Source: Flavobacteriales bacterium
GTDB lineage: Bacteria; Bacteroidota; Bacteroidia; Flavobacteriales_F; PHOS-HE28
NCBI GenBank assembly: GCA_016788205.1
Contig: JAEUTA010000006.1
Coordinates: forward strand, 153,203 to 217,202
Reading direction: 5' to 3'
DNA: 64,000 nt
Below the pieces are notes generated by a model. It ran no database searches. It worked only from the letters and a program-made list of their open reading frames with translations, and was not told where the DNA came from. Position numbers and translations under genes: made by a program. Positions 9,329-17,056 of the stretch are shown piece after piece (position 1 is the stretch's first letter; the number at the start of each line of letters is the position of its first letter).

Positions 9329-10435
9329 CTAGGGATACTCGAACCCGAAGCGGTATTCAACCAATCCTACAGCATCGAACTCCGCCGTGATGTAGTAGGT
9401 AGGAAGCGCGTACCCCTTGAGTACACCAGTGTTTCCAAGATCATCGATGCGATAGCTCAACAAGGTGTTGCCGTTGGCCCCTTTCCCCACGGTGCGCGTT
9501 GAACCCAAAATGGCTTCGACCTTCTCTTTGGACATTCCAAGTTCAATGCCCAAGCTTGACCGGAACAAATCCCTTTTCAGAACGCCGAACGTCGTGTCAG
9601 GTTCCGCTCGGCTCAATTCCATTTCCGCGTACTGGTCGTATCCGGCTCCATAGTGAAGACTGAACGTGGCGAATATCGTTCGATCCGGATCACTGTAGCT
9701 CGCATGCGGCATTGGATATCGCTCGGTTTCCATGAGCCGTCGCTCACCAGTACTACCGAGCACGCGTAAGGCCGAAGTCGCATCCCCCATCACCACTCCG
9801 GCCATGGCGGTATCGATCGCTGTAGGTCGCGTAGGTTGAAGAAGTTCGACCCGAACGAACTGATCCATTGTCGCACGCTCGCTCTTTGCGCCATAAGCGG
9901 TCATCAACATGGACTGAAGGGTATCCGCCATGGCAAGAAGATCCGCTGATGACATGAACAGGGCTCTGTCCACCTTAGGCGGGTATTCAGCGTAAACCTC
10001 CTTCCCATTATCGAAGCACACGAAACGCTCAACGACAACCGTCTTCCCGGAATCAAAGGCCTCTGTGTCACCGATCCACATTGCCGCTTCCTTGTCCAGA
10101 TAAGCAGGTCTGTTGTACGCGAGTTGGCGTTCGAGAAAGATGAACGAACCCACATCATGCCAAAGGATCGATGATTCCGAGCGACCCATTTCTCCAAAGA
10201 ACTTCACTTCGATCAGGATCAATTCACCTGCCTCGCGGAAGTAACCCACGGCTTCGCCCCCCTCGGTTGAAAAGTCGGGCAGATCCAGTTGGATAGTCAC
10301 GGCCGACTGCGCATCGTAATAGGCAGCCTGGTGCATACCGTGGAGCCGGTCTGCCCAAGCCCCCAATTGCTGGGAGGCAGCATTCAGCACCAAAAGCACG
10401 CAGACTAAGGACAGTATGGCTTGTCGTGCCGTCAT
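9329..10435 (-). CDS. secreted protein of unknown function
   Basis: 368 residues beginning with a signal peptide (MTARQAILSLVCVLLVLNAAS, cleavage near SQQ). I do not recognise a family. The mature protein has mixed alpha/beta character, with a C-terminal third of beta-like segments (YRIDDLGNTGVLKGY, DAVGLVEYRFGFEYP) and a SmpA/Omla-like stretch (GIELGMSKEKVEAILG) reminiscent of small envelope proteins whose repeated motif precedes an assembly domain. It follows the nfu gene by 24 bases on the same strand, so it may be co-transcribed with mrp-nfu, although a functional link is not obvious. Confidence 0.6.
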   Translation of the reverse strand: MTARQAILSLVCVLLVLNAASQQLGAWADRLHGMHQAAYYDAQSAVTIQLDLPDFSTEGGEAVGYFREAGELILIEVKFFGEMGRSESSILWHDVGSFIFLERQLAYNRPAYLDKEAAMWIGDTEAFDSGKTVVVERFVCFDNGKEVYAEYPPKVDRALFMSSADLLAMADTLQSMLMTAYGAKSERATMDQFVRVELLQPTRPTAIDTAMAGVVMGDATSALRVLGSTGERRLMETERYPMPHASYSDPDRTIFATFSLHYGAGYDQYAEMELSRAEPDTTFGVLKRDLFRSSLGIELGMSKEKVEAILGSTRTVGKGANGNTLLSYRIDDLGNTGVLKGYALPTYYITAEFDAVGLVEYRFGFEYP

Positions 10436-10459
10436 CGCATTGGCGCGATATCCAAAGGA

Positions 10460-10723
10460 TCACGCCATTGCAGGCAGGTTCACCGCATCAACCCGTTTGA
10501 TGGCTGGTGCCACGCGCTTGATCGCCTCTTCCACACCAGCCTTCATGGTCATGTGGCTCATACTGCAGTTGCTGCATGCACCGTGCAGACGCACACGTGC
10601 GATGCCGTCGGTGGTCACTTCTTCCAAGGTGATATCACCACCATCGGCTTCGAGGAACGGACGCAGGTCGCTGAGCGCTTCGCGGATGCGTTGCTCGCAG
10701 TGTTGAAGTTCGATCGCGTCCAT
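10460..10723 (-). CDS. NifU C-terminal-domain (Nfu-type) Fe-S carrier
   Basis: 87 residues consisting only of the NifU C-terminal domain. The DGGDITL segment near 28-34 and C50-x2-C53 (CSNC) are the hallmark; in dimers these cysteines bind a transient [4Fe-4S] cluster handed to apo-proteins. It starts 3 bases after the mrp stop on the same strand, so Mrp and Nfu are very probably one operon serving cytoplasmic Fe-S cluster delivery. A second, longer Nfu protein lies at 58625, so the genome carries at least two. Confidence 0.9.
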   Translation of the reverse strand: MDAIELQHCEQRIREALSDLRPFLEADGGDITLEEVTTDGIARVRLHGACSNCSMSHMTMKAGVEEAIKRVAPAIKRVDAVNLPAMA

Positions 10724-10726
10724 CGG

Positions 10727-11809
10727 TCAGGCGGGGCTGGTTGCTGCGGCGGGTTGGGTCACCTCCGCCAGTCGGCGCTGCAAGGCTACGCAAAGGTCGT
10801 TGAAGGCGGCGGAAACCAGCGTGGAATCCTGCATCACGGCGGGGCGGCCCACATCACCGGCCTCGCGGATGCTCTGTACCAGCGGGATCTCACCCAGCAG
10901 CGGCACCTTCAGTTCTTCAGCAAGCACACGCGCACCGCCCTGCCCGAAGATGTAATACTTGTTGTTCGGGAGTTCCGCCGGTGTGAACCAGGCCATGTTC
11001 TCCACGATGCCGAGCACGGGCACGTTCACGCTGGGCAGCTGGAAGAAGCCAACGCCTTTGCGGGCATCGGCGAGGGCTACGGGTTGTGGCGTGCTTACGA
11101 CAACAGCGCCGGTAAGCGGCACGGCCTGTACCAAGCTCAGGTGGATGTCACTGGTCCCCGGGGGTAGATCCACGAGCATGATGTCGAGCTCGCCCCAATC
11201 CGCATCCTTGAAGAGTTGTTCCAGCGCCTTGCTGGCCATGGGTCCACGCCAGGCGATGGCTTGTGAGGGATCGGCGAAGAAACCGATGCTCAACAGTTTC
11301 ACGCCGTGGCTCTCCACCGGCACGATCAACCGTTTGCCATCCTTCTCAATGGTCGTTGGTCGCTCGTGTACCGTATCGAACATGATGGGCATGCTCGGTC
11401 CGTGGATGTCAGCGTCCACCAACCCCACTTTCAACCCAAGTCGTGCGAGGCCCACAGCGAGGTTCGCGGTGATGGTGCTCTTGCCCACGCCGCCTTTGCC
11501 GCTCGCGACCGCCACGATGTGCTTCACATAGGGCAGCACCTTGCGCAGGTTGCTCTCTCCGCTCAAAGGTGTCACGTTCACCTTCACCTGCACATCCTTG
11601 CCCAAGGCCTGTTGCAGGTTGAAGACCACGGCTTCCTCCATGCGCTTGCGGCTGTGCATGGCGGGGTTGCTCACCTCAACATGTACGTGGACCGTGTTGT
11701 CGTCCACGGTGACGTCGCGCACGAGGTCAAGCTCCACGATGTCCTTCTTCAGGTCGGGTTCGATGATGCGCGAAAGGGCGGCGAGGATGGCTTCTTCGGT
11801 GATGGGCAT
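10727..11809 (-). CDS. mrp: Mrp/NBP35-type ATP-binding Fe-S carrier
   Basis: 360 residues from ATG 11809; a longer frame would begin at a TTG inside the probable -7 box, so I reject it. An N-terminal MIP18/DUF59 domain (~1-85) precedes a deviant Walker A P-loop ATPase (GKGGVGKST near 104-112, LVDADIHGPSMP, LVDLPPGTSD). The family loads and transfers Fe-S clusters. The region that holds CxxC in ApbC-type proteins here reads AWFTPAELPNNKYY, with no cysteines. From memory this is common in Bacteroidota homologues and may mean that the co-transcribed Nfu supplies the ligands. Confidence 0.9.
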   Translation of the reverse strand: MPITEEAILAALSRIIEPDLKKDIVELDLVRDVTVDDNTVHVHVEVSNPAMHSRKRMEEAVVFNLQQALGKDVQVKVNVTPLSGESNLRKVLPYVKHIVAVASGKGGVGKSTITANLAVGLARLGLKVGLVDADIHGPSMPIMFDTVHERPTTIEKDGKRLIVPVESHGVKLLSIGFFADPSQAIAWRGPMASKALEQLFKDADWGELDIMLVDLPPGTSDIHLSLVQAVPLTGAVVVSTPQPVALADARKGVGFFQLPSVNVPVLGIVENMAWFTPAELPNNKYYIFGQGGARVLAEELKVPLLGEIPLVQSIREAGDVGRPAVMQDSTLVSAAFNDLCVALQRRLAEVTQPAAATSPA

Positions 11810-11817
11810 GGCGGGGC

Positions 11818-11826
11818 GCAAAAGTA
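11818..11826 (-). promoter_or_regulatory. probable -7 box for mrp-nfu
   Basis: TACTTTTGC on the minus strand, 8 bases before the mrp ATG at 11809. Upstream on the same strand, TTTA lies 17 bases before the box, a near match to the -33 TTTG element. The distance implies a nearly leaderless mRNA. Confidence 0.55.
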
Positions 11827-11842
11827 GAGCGCGGACCGGCCG

Positions 11843-12256
11843 TTAAACCAGCGCCTCCAGCTCCTTCGCGAGCCAATCCTCGGCTTCCTCGGCATCACCG
11901 AAGAGCTCAACCTTGAAGGGCGCAACGGCGGACGTGGCATCCACCAGCCGTTCGGTCACGGTGCGGTTGAAGTACTCGGCACCTTGCACCACAGCCACAC
12001 GGCGCAGACCCTCCTTCATCAATTCGGGAACGAAGACCTCCATGGACCACTTTTCATCGGTGCGCAGGATCACACCAAGGCCGCGCGTATCCGACAGCCA
12101 CAGCGCGAGGTTGTTGTCCTTCACCGTTTGGAGTACTTGCCAAAGTGCGGCGCGATAGTCCTCGCTCGAAGGGGTCGCTTTCCAGGTGCTGATCACCAAA
12201 CTCTGCTCGGCATCCACATCGATGCGGAGCAGTTCATCATTCCGGAAGGTCTTCAT
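11843..12256 (-). CDS. STAS/SpoIIAA-like small protein
   Basis: 137 residues with no signal peptide. The alternating beta-alpha pattern (LLRIDVDAEQSLVISTW, YRAALWQVLQTVKDNN, ALWLSDTRGLG, VPELMKEGLRRVAVVQG) fits the STAS/SpoIIAA-like fold found in many stand-alone Bacteroidota proteins. No serine phosphorylation site typical of anti-anti-sigma factors is obvious, so a regulatory role is not assured. It stands alone between mrp and the trmB operon. A GATCTTTG near-match to the -7 box lies ~17 bases upstream. Confidence 0.55.
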   Translation of the reverse strand: MKTFRNDELLRIDVDAEQSLVISTWKATPSSEDYRAALWQVLQTVKDNNLALWLSDTRGLGVILRTDEKWSMEVFVPELMKEGLRRVAVVQGAEYFNRTVTERLVDATSAVAPFKVELFGDAEEAEDWLAKELEALV

Positions 12257-12312
12257 GGCTCGGGCCTTGGCCTACACAAAGATCGTTCATCCGGGAGGGA
12301 AAGCAAGTCGGT

Positions 12313-12678
12313 CTAAAGCCCCAACTCGACCGCAGGATCCCAGAACTTCTTCTGGAAGTCCACCACCTGATCCTTCTTCACCTTGATGCCTTCCTTCTTC
12401 AGCAGGTCCTCCATGGCCGTTGGCGAACCGAAGTGGTGCTTGCCAGTGAGCATACCGATGCGGTTGACCACCCGATGGGCAGGAACCTTTGGCTTCACCA
12501 CGTGAGCGTTGTTCATACAGTAGCCAACGATGCGTGCACTGCGCGCGGCACCGAGGTATTTGGCTATGGCTCCGTAGCTCGTCACGCGTCCTTTGGGGAT
12601 CTGGCGCACCACGGCCATCACGTCCGCGAAGAAATCGCGCTCCTGGACGGCTTCGTTGATGAGGGTGCGCTTGGCCAT
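12313..12678 (-). CDS. alkyltransferase-like (ATL) MGMT-family protein
   Basis: 121 residues covering the MGMT/Ogt DNA-binding domain: RVTSYGAIAKYLG at 31-43, ARIVGYCMNN at 48-57 and PAHRVVN at 66-72. In true methyltransferases the last motif is PCHRV, and that cysteine accepts the alkyl group from O6-alkylguanine. Here it is alanine 67, so the protein cannot be a suicide methyltransferase. It should instead act as an alkyltransferase-like protein, which flips and marks alkylated guanine for nucleotide excision repair. It is 3 bases downstream of trmB and co-transcribed with it. Confidence 0.87.
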   Translation of the reverse strand: MAKRTLINEAVQERDFFADVMAVVRQIPKGRVTSYGAIAKYLGAARSARIVGYCMNNAHVVKPKVPAHRVVNRIGMLTGKHHFGSPTAMEDLLKKEGIKVKKDQVVDFQKKFWDPAVELGL

Positions 12679-12681
12679 GGC

Positions 12682-13362
12682 TCAATTGATCCCGAACCGC
12701 ACATAGTGGATCGTCCTTCCCTCTTCCAGCCACATCTGCTCGTAGTAGGTCTTGATGTTCAGCACGGCCTGCTCTTCGGGTGACACGCGCTTGACGAGTT
12801 CGGCATAAACCTCCGCACTGCGCTCGTAGGTGGGCAACTTGTTCTCCTCGATCTGCTCCAAGGTGTACTCGTACAAGAGCGGGCTGTCGGTCTTCAGGTG
12901 GATGAGGCCATCGGGTTTCAGGATCTCCTTGTAGCGCGCCAGGAAGAGCGGGCTGGTGAGGCGTTTGCGGGCCTTGCCGATCTGCGGATCGCTGAAGGTG
13001 AGCCAGATCTCGCTGACCTCGTGTCTTCCGAAACAACGCAGGATGTGATCGACATGTGTGCGCACGAAGCCGACGTTGTTCAAGCCGAGTTCCTTGGCCG
13101 TCTTCGCACCGCGCCAGATGCGTGCGCCCTTGATGTCGATACCGATGTAGTTCTTCTGCGGTTGCAGTTGCGCGAGCCCAACGGTGTATTCACCGCCACC
13201 ACAGCCAAGCTCCAGAACGATGGGTGCATCGCGCTTGAAGAACTCGGTGTTCCAACGCCCTTTGAACTTGAGGTCGGCAGCCTGCAACTCGGTGAATGTG
13301 GGCTGCAACACGTGGTCGAACGTGCGGTTCTCGGCGAAACGGCTGATCTTGTTCTTGCCCAT
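12682..13362 (-). CDS. trmB: tRNA (guanine-N7-)-methyltransferase
   Basis: 226 residues. The S-adenosylmethionine motif ELGCGGGEY lies at 51-59, followed by IGIDIKGARIWRGAK, and the catalytic/tRNA-binding FSDPQIGKARKRL segment replaces the PDPW motif of proteobacterial TrmB, as is usual in Bacteroidota. The enzyme makes m7G46 in the variable loop of tRNAs in the cytoplasm. The ATG lies 7 bases after a TATTTTCGC box, and the ATL gene follows 3 bases after the stop. Confidence 0.93.
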   Translation of the reverse strand: MGKNKISRFAENRTFDHVLQPTFTELQAADLKFKGRWNTEFFKRDAPIVLELGCGGGEYTVGLAQLQPQKNYIGIDIKGARIWRGAKTAKELGLNNVGFVRTHVDHILRCFGRHEVSEIWLTFSDPQIGKARKRLTSPLFLARYKEILKPDGLIHLKTDSPLLYEYTLEQIEENKLPTYERSAEVYAELVKRVSPEEQAVLNIKTYYEQMWLEEGRTIHYVRFGIN

Positions 13363-13369
13363 GAGGGGC

Positions 13370-13378
13370 GCGAAAATA
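13370..13378 (-). promoter_or_regulatory. probable -7 box for trmB
   Basis: TATTTTCGC on the minus strand, 7 bases before the trmB ATG; matches the recurrent TAnnTT[T/C]GC pattern and predicts a leader of only a few bases. Confidence 0.5.
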
Positions 13379-13522
13379 GGGAGTCAAAGAACCACCGCCA
13401 CGACGCAACGGGGGCGCCACGTTCATTGCTCGTGGTATCGCCGCGTTCGTTGAGGCGTTCGGTTTGACAAACAAGCTGGACGGCTTCATGCATAGTTCAC
13501 GCTCCAGCACGACCTTTGACCG

Positions 13523-14593
13523 ATGCTCTCCGGCAAACGCATTCTGGTGGCCCCGCTCGATTGGGGGCTCGGGCACAGCACGCGCTGCATCCCGATCATC
13601 CAGCGGTTGATCGAGCGTGGAGGAGTTCCTGTGATCGGTGCGGACAATGGTCCGTTGGCGCTGCTGCGTTCGGAGTTCCCACAGCTCGAGCATGTGCGCA
13701 TCCCCGGGGCGAACATCCGCTACTCGAAGGGTGCTAGCCAGTTGTGGAGCATGGCGCGGCAGTTCCCGGAAATGGTGCGCAGCGTGCGGGCGGAGAACGC
13801 CTTGTTCGACCGCATCCGCACTGACCTCCGATTGAACGCCGTGATCAGCGATCAGCGTTTCGGACTGCGTTCTCCGGATCTGCCAAGCGTGTTGATCACG
13901 CACCAGGTGTTCCCGTTCACACCGATCGCACAAGGCGCCTTGCGGAAGTTGAACCTGCGTCACATGAGCAGGTTCCATAAGTGCTGGATCATGGATGAAG
14001 CGAAGGAACCTGGGCTGGCTGGCGAGCTTTCGCATGGGAGATCACTACCAACGAATGCGCGGTACATCGGAACTGTGAGTCGCATGGCCCGGGCGATCTC
14101 TTCCGCTGCATCGAACTACCGCATCGTAGCCGTGATCAGTGGGCCGGAACCGCATCGCACCTTGCTGGATGGGATCCTCTCCGAGCAACTACAACGGATC
14201 GAAGGGGAGCACCTCCTTGTGCGTGGCTTGCCCGCAAATTCAGAGATCAAGCAGATCGGGAACGTGCGCTGTGTGCCGCACTTGAACAGCACGCAACTCG
14301 CCCAAGCCATGGCCTCCGCGGAGCTCATCGTTTCGCGCAGCGGATACACGACTTTGATGGACCTGGTCGCCTTGGGCCGTAGCGCGGTGGTCATTCCAAC
14401 GCCTGGACAAGCCGAGCAGGAATACCTCGGCGAACTGCATTCAGGCACCGGACGGTTCTTTGTGCAATCCCAACAGCACATCGACCTGGAAGCCGCCTTG
14501 CGTGACCGATCGGCCGCTGTGCATCTAAAGCCTTCGCCGGGCCATCCACTTTTGGAACAGGCTTTGGATGAACTCGGCACCCTGCTCAACTGA
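13523..14593 (+). CDS. MurG-like glycosyltransferase family protein
   Basis: 356 residues. The N-terminus shows the GT-B first loop LDWGLGHSTRCIPIIQ (residues ~12-27), and the C-terminal donor domain ends in SGYTTLMDLVALGRSAVVIPTPGQ and QEYLG, a pattern of the GT28/MurG superfamily that binds a UDP-sugar. No membrane segment is present. This is not MurG itself, being too divergent and outside a cell-wall cluster; relatives are annotated as UDP-sugar glycosyltransferases of unknown acceptor. It sits alone, 22 bases before the nuclease start. A GACCTTTG near-match to the -7 box lies 4 bases before the ATG. Confidence 0.75.
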   Translation: MLSGKRILVAPLDWGLGHSTRCIPIIQRLIERGGVPVIGADNGPLALLRSEFPQLEHVRIPGANIRYSKGASQLWSMARQFPEMVRSVRAENALFDRIRTDLRLNAVISDQRFGLRSPDLPSVLITHQVFPFTPIAQGALRKLNLRHMSRFHKCWIMDEAKEPGLAGELSHGRSLPTNARYIGTVSRMARAISSAASNYRIVAVISGPEPHRTLLDGILSEQLQRIEGEHLLVRGLPANSEIKQIGNVRCVPHLNSTQLAQAMASAELIVSRSGYTTLMDLVALGRSAVVIPTPGQAEQEYLGELHSGTGRFFVQSQQHIDLEAALRDRSAAVHLKPSPGHPLLEQALDELGTLLN

Positions 14594-14600
14594 CGTCCGC

Positions 14601-14608
14601 TACATTTA
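14601..14608 (+). promoter_or_regulatory. possible -7 box for secreted nuclease
   Basis: TACATTTA, one base from TAnnTTTG, 6 bases before the ATG at 14615. The position agrees with the short-leader pattern elsewhere in the window. Confidence 0.35.
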
Positions 14609-14614
14609 CCAGTG

Positions 14615-15859
14615 ATGATCGCTCCACGTATCCTTCTGCTTCTATCCTGTGTTGCCACGTTCTGCTCTTACGGACAAGCGGATCTGGAAAGCCGCCTGCA
14701 GAAGCTGGAAGAGCAACACACGGCGATCGAGGAGCAGCAGATCCGACTGACCGGGCGGGTCGATAGTGTGAAGCTGGCCATCATCCGTCGCGATCTTCAA
14801 CGCATCGGCCTGCCGAAGTTGGAAATCGGTGATGAAGTCGTCGTGCATGCAGGGCATATGCTCGTCTACAGCGAGAAGCACGAACAACCGAAGTGGACGG
14901 CACACATCGCTTCTCCGGACCTGATCAAGGGCAACCTCGCGCGGATCGACTCCTTCCTTCCTGATCCGTTGGTGAAGACGGGCACCGCTGTTACCGCCGA
15001 CTACTGGAACAGCGGTTATGATCGCGGCCACCTCGTGCCCAGTGCCGACATGCGTTGGAACCTGGAAGCCTTGCAAGGCACCTACCTCTACTCCAATATC
15101 AGCCCGCAGAAACCGGAATTGAACCGAGAGACTTGGGCCGACCTCGAAGACTGGGGCCGCAGGTATGTGAACTTCAGCAAGCGCCGTGTGTTCATCGTTA
15201 CCGGTCCGGTGTTACGCGATGGACTTCCCACCATGCAGAAGGCCGATCGCAAGAATGAGGTGAGCATCCCCGAATACTTCTGGAAAGTGATCGCAGACCT
15301 GGATGGTGACAAGCCACAAGCCATCGCGTTCGTGATGAGCAACGCGAAACAGGATGGGCCGCCGATCAGTTTCGCGGTGACCGTGGACAGCGTGGAGACG
15401 TTGACCGGACTCGATTTCTTCCCAGCGCTGGACGATGCCGTTGAAACGAAGATCGAAGCGATGCGCGAGTTGAAGGATTGGTACGCGGAGGGTGATCCGA
15501 ACCAAGGTGAGGTGGAGCCGTTGCGCGCGCCGTTGCCGAAAGGGATGATCAACTCCGTCCAAGCGAAATACCACATCGGGAAGACCGCCACGGTTTGCGG
15601 CACCGTTGTTTCAGCGCGGAAGACGGCCAAGGCGAAGGCCATCTACCTCAACTTCGACCGCATGCACCCGAACCAGGAGTTCTACGCCACGATCTGGGAG
15701 TACAACGGCCCCAACTTCAGCTACGACCCCGAGACCTGGTTGGTGAACAAGAAGGTGTGTGCGACCGGCAAGCTCACCATCTTCGACGACATCCCAAGGA
15801 TCAGCATCAACAACGAGAAGGAAGTGGTGCTGTACGAAGAGGCGATCGCAACGCCGTAG
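14615..15859 (+). CDS. secreted DNA/RNA non-specific endonuclease with C-terminal OB-fold-like domain
   Basis: 414 residues from ATG 14615 (a GTG precedes it by one codon). The signal peptide ends near CSYGQA. A coiled coil follows at ~24-60. The nuclease domain carries the DRGH motif (YDRGHLVPSADMRWN, ~135-149) and ISPQKPELNRETWADLE, which in this superfamily supply the catalytic histidine, metal-binding asparagine and general fold. Residues ~305-410 (VCGTVVSARKT, YLNFDRMHPNQEFYATIWE, KVCATGKLTIFD) look like an added OB-fold that could grip nucleic acid. It probably cuts extracellular or periplasmic DNA or RNA; no inhibitor gene is adjacent. Confidence 0.88.
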   Translation: MIAPRILLLLSCVATFCSYGQADLESRLQKLEEQHTAIEEQQIRLTGRVDSVKLAIIRRDLQRIGLPKLEIGDEVVVHAGHMLVYSEKHEQPKWTAHIASPDLIKGNLARIDSFLPDPLVKTGTAVTADYWNSGYDRGHLVPSADMRWNLEALQGTYLYSNISPQKPELNRETWADLEDWGRRYVNFSKRRVFIVTGPVLRDGLPTMQKADRKNEVSIPEYFWKVIADLDGDKPQAIAFVMSNAKQDGPPISFAVTVDSVETLTGLDFFPALDDAVETKIEAMRELKDWYAEGDPNQGEVEPLRAPLPKGMINSVQAKYHIGKTATVCGTVVSARKTAKAKAIYLNFDRMHPNQEFYATIWEYNGPNFSYDPETWLVNKKVCATGKLTIFDDIPRISINNEKEVVLYEEAIATP

Positions 15860-15863
15860 CCGG

Positions 15864-16904
15864 TCAGTTCGCGCGCTCCAGCGTGAAGGCGAACGTCGTA
15901 CCCTCTCCTTCTGCGCTCTTCACCGTGATCGTACCCCCGTGTACATCGATGATATGCTTCACGATCGCAAGGCCGAGACCTGAACCACCTTCGTTGCGCG
16001 CGCGGCTCTTTCCCACTCGATAGAAGCGCTCGAACAAACGCGGCAGGTGCTCCTTGCTGATGCCGATGCCATCGTCGGAAACCTCCACCAGGATCCGATC
16101 GTCCAGCGGATAGCTCTTCACCATGCAGAAGCCGCCGTCCTTTCCGTAATTGATCGCGTTGGTGAACAGGTTGGTGAAGACCTGCGCCATGCGGTTACGG
16201 TCGGCCATGACGAAGGTCCCCGGCGCCAGCTCGTTCAACAGTTTGAACTTCCTCGCCTGCGCGAGGATCTCCATGTTCTCGATGGTATCATCCACCAATT
16301 CGGCGATATCCATCCGCGTGATGCGCATGTCCATGACCCCGCTCTCCAACTTGGTGATGAGGTCCAGATCCTCCACGATCTTCATCAAACGATCCACCCC
16401 GTTCGATGCACGATTGAGGAAATCACGGTTCACCTTGTCGTCCTCCAAACCGCCTTCCAGCAACGTGAGGATATACCCTTGGATGTTGAAGATCGGCGTC
16501 TTCAATTCATGTGAAAGGTTGCCGATGAACTCGCGTCGAAATTCTTCGCGTTCCTGCAACTCACTGATCTCCAAGCGACGTTCTGTCGCCCATGCCGAGA
16601 CCTCCGCATTCACCTTACCCAACACGTCCCCTCGCAGATCGATACGATCATCATCCTTGCGTGAACGACGCAGATCATGCACGGTGCGATACAGCAATTT
16701 CAATCGGGCATGGACGAAACGATCGATGCCATAAGAGACCGCGCCGTATGCCACACCGAAAAGGAGAACGATGATGGCCAAGGACCAAGCGAGGCTAAGG
16801 TGCTGTCCGCCATACCAGTCCGCCAGGGCCAGAAGCGCCCCAACTCCGAGTGCGACGACCAAGGCGGCGATCAAGGCGACTTGGCGGGGGGAGAGTTGGC
16901 CCAT
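15864..16904 (-). CDS. two-pass membrane sensor histidine kinase
   Basis: 346 residues from ATG 16904; an upstream in-frame ATG at 17006 would read through the probable promoter and non-coding sequence. Two adjacent transmembrane helices (~8-28 and 36-57) leave almost no periplasmic loop. The phospho-acceptor is H132 in NLSHELKTP. The ATPase lobe has NLFTNAINYG, DDGIGISKEHLPRLFERFYR and GSGLGLAIVKHI. It is PhoR-like in architecture, and the divergent neighbour is a Na/phosphate cotransporter with a PhoU domain, so phosphate sensing is a fair guess. No response regulator lies nearby. Confidence 0.88.
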   Translation of the reverse strand: MGQLSPRQVALIAALVVALGVGALLALADWYGGQHLSLAWSLAIIVLLFGVAYGAVSYGIDRFVHARLKLLYRTVHDLRRSRKDDDRIDLRGDVLGKVNAEVSAWATERRLEISELQEREEFRREFIGNLSHELKTPIFNIQGYILTLLEGGLEDDKVNRDFLNRASNGVDRLMKIVEDLDLITKLESGVMDMRITRMDIAELVDDTIENMEILAQARKFKLLNELAPGTFVMADRNRMAQVFTNLFTNAINYGKDGGFCMVKSYPLDDRILVEVSDDGIGISKEHLPRLFERFYRVGKSRARNEGGSGLGLAIVKHIIDVHGGTITVKSAEGEGTTFAFTLERAN

Positions 16905-16935
16905 GGGGTCGGAACGGTCAGTGCATTGAAGCGCG

Positions 16936-16944
16936 GCAAAGGTA
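16936..16944 (-). promoter_or_regulatory. probable -7 box for histidine kinase
   Basis: TACCTTTGC on the minus strand, 31 bases before the kinase ATG at 16904. It lies inside the longer alternative reading frame, which supports the shorter start. Confidence 0.5.
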
Positions 16945-17056
16945 GCCGGGCGGCCTTCCGGACCGGGATGCCGCAGCACACGCAGAACACAGCGATCCCT
17001 TAACATGAAGGAAACATGGCGGTGATAGCTTGCGGGCCTTCGTAGCGGGCATTTCC

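Noticed and set aside
7694..9502. 602-codon ORF on the plus strand
   Set aside because: It is fully antisense to korA, which has complete family motifs; the sequence is His/Arg-rich with no recognisable domain, a normal shadow in GC-rich DNA.
12287..13036. 249-codon minus-strand ORF overlapping trmB and the ATL gene
   Set aside because: Shadow in another frame; both overlapping genes have diagnostic motifs.
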